A DNA stretch of 64,000 bases. Source: Xanthostigma xanthostigma (taxonomy: Eukaryota; Arthropoda; Insecta; Raphidioptera; Raphidiidae). The notes below the pieces were generated by a model. That model saw only the letters and a program-made list of their open reading frames with translations, had not been told where the DNA came from and did no database searches. The stretch is from assembly GCA_963575645.1 (NCBI GenBank), contig OY754468.1, forward strand, positions 19,616,465 through 19,680,464, written 5' to 3'. The translations under genes and the position numbers were made by a program. Below, in pieces: positions 57,201-64,000 of this stretch (positions are counted from its first letter, which is position 1; every line of letters begins with the position of its first letter).

Positions 57201-59019
57201 CTGCCAGACAACAGACACGTTTTGCTCTGTGTTTATATTCGAACTGTCACTGCGCGCGCACCAGATCTATCCACAAAACACGCTTTAAAAATAGTCTCGT
57301 GTGAAGCGAGTACTTAACAGCAATCAAGAAAACCAGCGCTAGAAAACTAGTAGGCAAACCTAACAAGGAATCTAGCAGCGTTTCTAGTCTCGTGTGCAGT
57401 GGCCTTTACTTGGTACATATTAAGCGGTACCTAAATAAAGCAGTAGATTAAGAGTATTCGTCCCTGCAAAATACCCCCTGCACCCTTCATCTCAAATCTT
57501 TTCCCCTTGCCTAAAAACGGTTCGCGCTCTCCCGACGCTATTTTTAAAGCTAGAGGGTTCTGGTAAACGCCAAATGAAAGACAAAGAATCAGACTACAGA
57601 TCCTTCAGGCGAATTTTTTGAAAAAAAAATTCCTGAAAAAACTTACAACCTTCTGAAAAAAATAATAAGTTACGTAATATTTCACACGTAGGCGAAACTG
57701 TTTTTCAAAAAATTCGCCTGAAGGATCTGTAGTCTGATTTTTTGTCTTTCATTTGGCGTTTACCAGAACCCTCTAGCTTTAAAAATAGCGTCGGGAGAGC
57801 GCGAACCGTTTTTAGGCGAGGGGAAAAGATTTGAGATGAAGGGTGCAGGGGGTATTTTGCAGGGACGAATACTCTTAAGAAAAAAACGGCGGTTTCAAAA
57901 AGTTTACAAAAACTATATAAATTACTTTTAACGCTTGCTCAAAATTCGTTGCTTATAATCAGTTTTGACGGGTTCTGAAATAAACACCTGGGTCATTTAA
58001 AAAGCCATGCGTGGGTTAGTGTCTGACCCGTGGGTCATAGGTTCGCCATCACTGCTCTAGCTTGTAACGTTTGACTCTGGGAGCTTGACATATTATTGAG
58101 ATGAGACCATGCTTATTTCGCTTTTCTAATTTTGGTACAGAGCACAAAATTGAAGAAAATGACGGCAACTAGGTAAAGGGAAGACATAAACAACGCGAGT
58201 GGCGTTTGTTATATCCCAAGTCGTTTACAATATCTTAGCTGCATCATGATTCATCATAATGTTTTGAAATGCCAATAAACAGATAGCCCAGTGGCATAGT
58301 ATAAAACAACAATATGATAATACAATAGTAACAAATAATGTTAGCAAATAGCCCAGCGGTACACAACACAAAACAAAATAATTATTCTTGTAAAGGCCGC
58401 TGCACACGAGGCTGTTTTTTTGCTAGAATCACTATTTTCTCTGTCACTGCTGGGACTTGTGCTGGCTACCGTGCTGGCTACGAGAATGGAAATGACATCA
58501 CTGCTCTCGCGAGTGGTTACGAGCTGAATTTCAAAGTTAGAATCGGCGCTATTTTTCGTGCTTATTTCTGTGCCGTCTTTTAGCAGGAACCAATCAGAAA
58601 ATAGTATCCTGTCACGTGGGCCCATAAACGTCATAAACAAACATTGCGCTCCAGTGTGTGTATTGTTCAGAGACAATAAACTTTTGTTAATATTCGAAGT
58701 ATCACTGCGCGCGCACCAAAACCACCTGCAAACCACAGCACGCTTGAAATCTAGCAGCCAAATCTAGCAAGGAATCTAGCGGCAAAACCAGCCTCGTGTG
58801 CAGTGGCCTTTACACAATAATTGTAGCATTTAAACGGTGTATGTATATTTTATACTTTATAATACATACGCGATTCACATTGTTTTAATTTAGCAGTTAG
58901 TGCGCATGCTGGTAGTTAGGATGCTTCGTATGACAAGTTATACTGAAAATATATTGTTCTAACTGTTAATATTAATCTACTGTATTCAAAAAGTGTCGCT
59001 TACCTTCTCTTTTGAACAT
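48158..59019 (-). CDS. nrv: Na+/K+-ATPase beta subunit (nervana family), seven exons
   Basis: Non-catalytic beta subunit that folds and delivers the sodium pump alpha subunit to the plasma membrane. Seven exons give 271 codons, somewhat shorter than the roughly 300-320 usual for the family because the cytoplasmic N-terminus is only a few residues. Order: short N-terminus, one membrane segment, then an ectodomain with exactly six cysteines in the conserved three-pair layout (NCNF/TCAV, GPCN/QPCV, SCRG/VECA). Family landmarks are PKW...SLIG-NPG, VFFKLNK, GWKPQYYN, NIGP, RGFPGYFFPY, YLSPLVAV and the terminal IRFDLLVE. Possible N-glycosylation sites occur at NQS, NHS and NNS. All splice phases agree. 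The stop is at 48158-48160. Which of the insect paralogues (nrv1/2/3-like) this is cannot be decided here. Confidence 0.93.
48860..49276. mobile_element. Inverted-repeat element family H, copy 1
   Basis: Ends TTAAGAGTATTCGTCCCTGC and its complement; arms of about 190 bases. A second copy is at 57448-57877. Right beside it begins palindrome P copy 3. Confidence 0.85.
49300..50200. repeat. Palindrome family P copy 3 with four tandem units
   Basis: The hairpin at 49300-49525 is followed by four copies of the unit (starts near 49545, 49700, 49825 and 49970), one of them shortened. It lies just upstream of nrv exon 7, in the intron between exons 6 and 7. Confidence 0.85.
50335..50503 (-). CDS. 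nrv: nrv exon 6
   Basis: Fifty-six codons plus one base. VIWFSCRGVTAVDQENIGPI, RGFPGYFFPY and YLSPLVAVFF are diagnostic beta-subunit blocks; SCRG gives the fifth cysteine. Donor GTAAGT. Confidence 0.95.
50560..51150 (-). repeat. Dispersed repeat, reverse copy of 14090-14640
   Basis: Contains CAAACCACGTTTCAATCGGA, the CACACACACACACA run and GGAAGTTAAAAAT blocks, matching the reverse complement of the 14-kb copy. Confidence 0.65.
51577..51687 (-). CDS. nrv: nrv exon 5
   Basis: Thirty-seven codons, phase 0 at both ends, acceptor TTTTTTAG, donor GTATAT. IFGWKPQYYNNSRSLPTNVP matches the family motif I-x-x-W-x-P-x-x-Y followed by L-P-x-x-x-P. An inverted-repeat element starts 19 bases upstream of the exon. 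Confidence 0.92.
51706..52211. mobile_element. Inverted-repeat element next to nrv exon 5
   Basis: Ends GGCACTTCACATGGCTATTT and the complement of GGCACTTCAAATGGCTATTT. The interior repeats TATTTGCCTATTTGAC-type blocks. The intron flanks contain no transposase frame. Confidence 0.75.
52858..53126. mobile_element. TA-flanked MITE, copy 1
   Basis: Starts TA-CAGGTGACCGGTAATTAC and ends ATTAGCGGTCACC. A better preserved copy is at 63611-63897. Confidence 0.75.
53690..54290 (+). repeat. Dispersed repeat in nrv intron 4
   Basis: Starts ACCATTCCAATCCACAAGTG and ends near ACTAGCCATTACCCGCGTC. Related copies at 37660-37980 and 47130-47410. Coding capacity not evident. Confidence 0.6.
54508..54680 (-). 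CDS. nrv: nrv exon 4: first two disulphide pairs
   Basis: Fifty-seven codons after a GTCTAG acceptor, ending at GTAATT in phase 0. It holds four ectodomain cysteines (INCNF, TCAVDL, GPCNS, QPCVFFKLNK), matching the beta-subunit pattern. Confidence 0.92.
54870..55740. other. nrv intron 3, partly repeat-derived
   Basis: The segment 54880-55255 has complementary ends (AGGGCCGTATCGAC... and ...GTTACGGCCCTGGCA) with GGGGCC blocks, so it is probably a degraded inverted-repeat element. The remainder is AT-rich. Confidence 0.5.
55751..55852 (-). CDS. nrv: nrv exon 3
   Basis: Thirty-three codons (starts LTMIPKTSSF, ends TNQIDDFLS) between TTTTTAG and GTAAGT, phase 1 in and out. It corresponds to the region before the first disulphide; NQS is a possible glycosylation site. 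Confidence 0.88.
56639..56779 (-). CDS. nrv: nrv exon 2: transmembrane segment
   Basis: Forty-six codons with CAG acceptor and GTAATT donor. FCFYFCFYTALLAFFSLMMA is the single membrane helix, followed by KPKWILEESLIGSNPG, the conserved juxtamembrane ectodomain motif. Confidence 0.9.
56958..57408. mobile_element. Inverted-repeat element family G, intact copy
   Basis: Ends TTAAGGCCGCTGCACATGAG and its approximate complement (CTCGTGTGCAGTGGCCTTTA); the interior has several GCTAG-type repeats. In the first nrv intron. Confidence 0.8.
57448..57877. mobile_element. Inverted-repeat element family H, copy 2
   Basis: 430 bp with the same arms as 48860-49276. The two copies differ by few bases, implying recent activity. 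Confidence 0.85.
58390..58813. mobile_element. Inverted-repeat element family G, intact copy
   Basis: GTAAAGGCCGCTGCACACGA at the left end and an exact complement of its first bases at the right end (GGCCTTTAC). 424 bp, no coding frame. Confidence 0.82.
59004..59019 (-). CDS. nrv: nrv exon 1: start and short cytoplasmic N-terminus
   Basis: Sixteen coding bases (MFKRE plus one base) before GTAAGC. The in-frame TGA 33 bases upstream, with no ATG between, makes this the first start in the exon. The N-terminus is short for the family; an alternative upstream first exon is possible. Confidence 0.7.
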
Positions 59020-60100
59020 TTTGTCTTTACTAATATTGCTCGAACTTTTTCAAAATGCGTAAAAGGATTATTTTTTCAAACTTATAACAAGATTTTGTAC
59101 TATAATATCACTAAATACAAATGCGAATTATTTTAATTTAGATGCGTATTGTGTGTATAACTTACTGACATTGGAAAAATAAATTTATCTTTTACATACA
59201 AGCGATACGAAATGTAGTTACCACATCCTGTGTTCAGTGTAGAGCCGGCCTTGGGCTACCATTTACTAATATCTACTTTCTTTTTTTTAAATTTTTCAAA
59301 TGTTTTACATTATACTGGTTAATTACAATTTGTTTTTTTTTCGATTATCTATCACCATTATTTTCTTAATCTCTAAATAGTAAAAAACAACGTGGCTATC
59401 CGCGTCTGTTTGTTCGCTTACTTCTTCTAAGCTACGCGATGGATTTTTATGTAGTTTGATGTGGATCGTGTAGAGATTTGCTTCCGGAAAGTTTATGTGT
59501 ATAATAGATTCATATTAAACAACTTTCATCGTTGATTCACCCACAGCTCTCACTTCTGTGAAGGTTCATATCTGACGTTATCTATCTCGCATGATGTGAA
59601 ATATACAGTTACAATTGGCTATATATTAGAATGATGAATTGACCTTACTGTGTCACTGTGGAGTAATGTAACTCAGTCCGCCGCGATAGTGGAAAGATTC
59701 GGGGTTCGTATCCCGATGGTGACATTGTTTGAGAAATAAATTTTTCTAATATAGCCATGTAACAATGGGTGTTTCAACAATGTAGCAACAGAAGCTATTC
59801 TTTAAAGTTATTAAATAGTAGTACGCACTATACCGTATTAAAATTCACATTAAATTTAAAGATAGTAGAGAAATCTTGAAATCTTGTAATCAAATTGTAA
59901 AAGACGCGCTTACATGGCTTACGCTGATAAGAGATATGCACTAAAGAATTAAAAAGGCCAACAAAAAAGTCCGCAATAGCATATTATGTCTATCTTCTAG
60001 GGATGAATCACAGTAACCATTTTTATCTTTCAAAAATTTGATCAAAAATATTGTGTTATTTGCGAAGTTCATTTAACCAACATGGTATTCATTAATCTTT
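59020..60100. other. Upstream of nrv: no further gene seen
   Basis: AT-rich DNA with one tRNA-like segment. The nrv transcription start must lie here or further right if there is an untranslated first exon; I see no unambiguous core promoter. Confidence 0.45.
59648..59728 (+). other. tRNA-like sequence, possible SINE head
   Basis: A B-box-like GGTTCGTATCC, with outer complementary ends TGTCAC and GTGACA about 70 bases apart. Too degenerate for a working tRNA. Confidence 0.4.
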
Positions 60101-60106
60101 ATCCAG

Positions 60107-60646
60107 TTAAGGTAGTACGAGCACCAAGGCAACTTTAAATAAAAGGCTTGATTCTTTTTTATATTTCGGTAGATGGATGATATGTTTTCATTGATTTCTC
60201 AAAAACTAGTCGGTGGAAATTATAAAAGAACTATTTAAATTAAAGTTAAAACCTTAATAAATTATTGAAAACAAAAAAAAAACCGTTGTGCCCAACTAAT
60301 TAAAAAGATATTTAATTATAAAGATTAAATATCTTTTTAATTAGTTGGGCATAACAGGTTTTTTTTGGTTTTCAATAATTTATTAAGGTTTTAACTTTAA
60401 TTTAAATAGTTTTTTTTTAATATCCACCGACTAGTTTTGGAGAAATCAATGAAAACATATCATCCATCTACCGTTTTACCATAAAGCCAATGTTAAATAT
60501 GCCTACTTTTGAAGTCATTTATATTTAAATAATCGGGCAATCCCCCCTAAAATTTTCAGAATTGGTTTAGACTTCCAACGTCCAACTTCATATAAAAAAA
60601 ATCAAGCCTTTTATTTAAAATTGCCTTGGTGCTCGTACTACCTTAA
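60107..60646. mobile_element. Inverted-repeat element with nested palindrome
   Basis: Ends TTAAGGTAGTACGAGCACCA and complement; a second palindrome lies inside (about 60170-60470, centred on the TAATTATAAAGATTAA area). 540 bp. Confidence 0.82.
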
Positions 60647-61079
60647 ACATGTTTAATCCACAAAACCGGGCGAAGCCGGACCGGACCACTATAAAATTAT
60701 CCTGGTAGAAGAATGAAGAATCCTCAATGGATAAAGGAATGCTATTAAGGAAAATAATATCACCTCAAATTTTGAGTTTCACTCCTTTTTTGTTTCGACA
60801 TTTTTTCATGCCAGAAATGTTGTCTTATGACGTCCCTGGCTTAGTACATAATTATTGATATAACTGTGTATTATTAATTATACAATAAAAAAACTTATGC
60901 TAACCATGTGTGTACCATTGAAAATATAAATTAAGTACAGCGGGTAGAAGCATATATTTGTCTTTTTTTGGTAACAGTTTGTTGGCTCTGATTGACTACT
61001 GTTATAGATAAATAACTTTTGATAAAGACAGGCATAACTCCATGCTAACATTTTGTCAGAACAACCCATATACTTTTAT

Positions 61080-61930
61080 TCTATATCGAACATAGGAATA
61101 AAATCACAATCGAACCATTAGGGTGCAAAGATATTCTGTCTTTTTTAAGTCGTAAAACTCGTTAGTTCTGATTGGCTTAACGTCATAGAAAAAGACAAAG
61201 TTTTTTAACAGAAATTTTATTGACTACTTTGTTTTGACGTCATGGATGACATCATAATATATTTAATACCATGGATAACATAAAGATATGTGTCATGACT
61301 CATGGCTGCCGTTGTTTACAATGGTTTGTGCTATGGAGGGCAGATGGTCCTCTACCGTCCATAGTTGCTTCAGTTGATGTGCATTCAGAGGCCGACTAGA
61401 CCCGGACCTAGGGCGGCCGCGCGGGGAGCACGATGTCGGCGGCTAATTAAATAATAATATAAACATAACACTTTTGGACTATGAAGTTAATATTTTCTGG
61501 TGCCAGCTGAATTGAACGCAAAATTGTTTGTGTAAGTAGGTACTATACTTTTTACGCGGCAAAATCAGTAGAAAAGGGCGGCTACTACTAAATGGCCTAG
61601 AGCGGCCGAGACTGCTAGTTCGCGTCTCTGCATTGATAGTACAGTTAAAGGAATGCGAGAAAAAAACACCAATATATACAAAACAAATTCACTAAACAGG
61701 TTCTACATGACATTAACAATGCACAGGTGTCAAAGGCTTTGTTTATATTTGATCTGAATGAAATAGAGATATCTTTTATTTCAACGTTTTGTTCAGATTG
61801 AATACTGCAAATACATCAACCTATCCTATCATCGGAGAAATCAGGAAATTACATCGGTATATTATTACATCGAAGAAAGAGATACAGATATATTGTCGAT
61901 ACGCTTTGTTGCTTTCACTCACCGCACATT
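61080..61930. repeat. Dispersed repeat, longer copy of 43489-43770
   Basis: Same ends as the 43-kb copy but with inserted sequence in the middle, including a GC-rich CGGACCTAGGGCGGCCGCGC patch at about 61400-61430. Confidence 0.6.
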
Positions 61931-62324
61931 GAGTAGATAGACAATGGTTCGTATAGTTAATTAATTATTAGATTATGGAACAACCAATGAATAACTTCAA
62001 AAAAGAGACATATATAGCTTGCACTGTTTGATGCTTACACTCATAACTGCATATTGAGTAAATAGACAAAGTTTGGTATAGTTATTCTTCCATATAATTT
62101 GATTATGTGCCGCTTTCACTCTCGATCTCGCCCCTGCTCTTGCGCTGTAACGCTGCTGGTTCGTGCTAGGCCCTTAACTTTTTTTAAAATTTAAGTACAA
62201 AAGTTTCTATTTGAAATCGTTTATTAGAAAATTGATTAATTCTGACAATTATATTTGATTAAATAAAATTATCGATCAATTTTTTCAGACTATATATTGA
62301 CAAAAATTATAAAAAATTTAATTA

Positions 62325-62820
62325 CAGTGTAACCTCTTTATAACGAATCTCAAGGGACCAAGCATTTTCTTCGTTATAAAGAGTTTTCGTTATATGGAGG
62401 GAAGAAAGAAAAATAACCAAATTTCACCTAATTAATTTATTCCAAACACATATAATCTGTTAACTTTGCCTGACGTTTTTTGCTATGCCAATATTTGTTT
62501 AGTATTTTATTAAGTATTTTATGCATGTCTTAAGATGTGGTGGAATCATCTTCATTAAAAAATAGGAATTTTTTGATAAGTTTGGCGGCATCGAGTACTT
62601 GTTGAATAGTTAGTGATGATTCAGAATCGTCCTCTTTACGTCTGTAAATATTTGCTGACGCCTAAATATGAGCATATTTCTTCGTAATAGAGAATGGCTG
62701 TTGCGCTATAAAGAGGGTATTAATGTATGGGTTTTAAGGTAAACCAACCAAACTGTAAAGATTTCTACGTTATAGGGAGTTTTTCGTTATAACGAAGGAC
62801 GTTATAAAGAGGTTACACTG
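62325..62820. mobile_element. Pogo/Tigger-like element, deleted derivative
   Basis: The 496 bp start CAGTGTAACCTCTTTATAAC and end in the exact complement of that start, flanked by TA. The minus strand at about 62545-62660 still reads as the end of a pogo-type transposase (RRKEDDSESSLTIQQVLDAA, then KFLFFNEDDS and a stop), so this derives from an autonomous element. Confidence 0.8.
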
Positions 62821-63610
62821 TATATGTAATGTTATATTTTTTTGTATTTTATATTTAATTTTTTTATTATTTTTTATGTATAATTCTTGCAGTCAACTAA
62901 ATGTAATCGTCCAATATTAAAGTTATTAATATTTTACTGTGATCAACGAAGACTGTTTAATAATTAATTAATTAATTTAGGTATATATTAACTAATTAGC
63001 TGGTACACAGGAATATTAACAATAAAATTAAATAAAAATAAGGAATCTAAAGTAATACTGACTAAAAGAGTACAACGGGATGCAATATTTCTAAGGCGAT
63101 TACATAATTTGCTGGAAGAATTATGGACAAATATTATAAAGCAGATGTCACAAAATAGTGACAATTTCCACTTAACCACAGCACTGCCTGATATTATAAT
63201 TTCGAATCAAAGTCAATGCATAATATCCTGCATCTATTTCAAGTTTATCAAACTATAGTATAGTTTAAATTTAATTGCATAACGTACTAGTGTCAATATT
63301 CATTTTCTTATTGAACAGACGAAACAATTAATCTGTTAACAAAATTTGTAAAATATTAGCCATGGAACCCACGGTGTTTATATTTTAAATCATAAAAAAA
63401 TATTTGAAGTTTAGTTAAATATTTTATTTTTGATATTATCTACAATTTATACATATTTTACAAAATTTAAAAAAGTGCTTAAACCTATTTATAATTTGTA
63501 TGGTTGGTAATTTGAAGGATTTTCATTGTCTCCGTGACCTGAAACAGAAAATCATTTTTTTTTTGATACATCACTTAAAATGAAAAAAAGTTCTCTGCCA
63601 ATAAATAATA

Positions 63611-63897
63611 CAGAGTGACCTTGCTCGTATTCCTCTCTGAAGAAGAAACTATGACTAATTTGAAATGATTTAACCTCTGTCACTTGGGGGTCGAAGAAAA
63701 TCTACTTTGTTTATGTAATACGTTGTGTGAAAACTTACAACAAATAAAAAATAAAATAAAAAATTATTCACAGAAATGTCATTATCATAAAAAAAATTTG
63801 ACGCATTACCGACTCCCAAGTGATATAGAGGTTAAATCATCCAAATTAGTCATAGTTTCTTTTCCCGAGAGGTATACGAGCAATTACCGGTCACCTG
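63611..63897. mobile_element. TA-flanked MITE, copy 2
   Basis: Starts CAGAGTGACCTTGCTCGTAT, ends GCAATTACCGGTCACCTG, TA on both sides; 287 bp. Arms contain GAAACTATGACTAATT on one side and its complement on the other. Confidence 0.8.
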
Positions 63898-64000
63898 TAT
63901 ACGTTTCGGTATTATTGTTTTTCTCCAAAACGGCTGAACTAATTTTGGTGTGGTTTGTTGTTAACATTTTATCGCTTTTTATTAAGATTTTTAAGAGATA

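Overview
The window is AT-rich, intron-bearing, repeat-dense animal DNA, almost certainly from an insect. The evidence is GT-AG introns, a Na+/K+-ATPase beta subunit of the insect nervana type, a CR1/Jockey-like LINE with a PHD-finger ORF1, tRNA-derived SINEs with A and B boxes, and many short TA- or 8-bp-duplicated inverted-repeat elements (mariner-like and hAT-like). I cannot fix the insect order from the sequence.

Both host genes lie on the minus strand, so they read right to left. (1) 59019 to 48158: a complete seven-exon Na+/K+-ATPase beta subunit gene (nervana family) of 271 codons. It has one N-terminal membrane segment and six ectodomain cysteines in three conserved pairs. (2) 41519 to 105 and beyond the left edge: a very large gene that I assembled by hand from 25 small exons, nearly all with matching splice phases. 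It encodes one polypeptide made of serial copies of a CNG/HCN/EAG-type channel: six membrane segments, pore, C-linker and cyclic-nucleotide-binding domain (CNBD). Repeats 1 and 2 are complete. Repeat 3 is present through its pore and then leaves the window. More than 1,300 codons are visible.

This serial-repeat channel is the most interesting object here. One chain carrying several CNG-type repeats recalls the four-repeat CNGK channels described from sea-urchin sperm. Here, however, only repeat 3 keeps a K+-channel-like filter (VGFGD). Repeats 1 and 2 have EGLGD and TNLGD, and both visible CNBDs lack the phosphate-binding arginine. The repeat-3 pore exon holds two in-frame TGA codons at 280-288, so the copy may be damaged or the sequence imperfect.

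The rest is mobile DNA. In the channel introns there is a LINE with intact ORF2 and an ORF1 broken by one TAG (28.4-33.2 kb), a SINE with a clean target duplication (34265-34510), hAT-type elements at 10688-11167, 20787-21369 (nested in an older element) and 23013-23282, TA-flanked inverted-repeat elements (10046-10626, 12357-13336), and many near-perfect hairpins, including a 1.1-kb inverted repeat at 6638-7750 and a GC-rich palindrome at 35125-35335. Several exons sit within tens of bases of such elements. The space between the genes (41.5-48.2 kb) and the region upstream of nervana (59-64 kb) hold the same families and no further gene that I can support. Nothing links the two host genes functionally except adjacency and strand.
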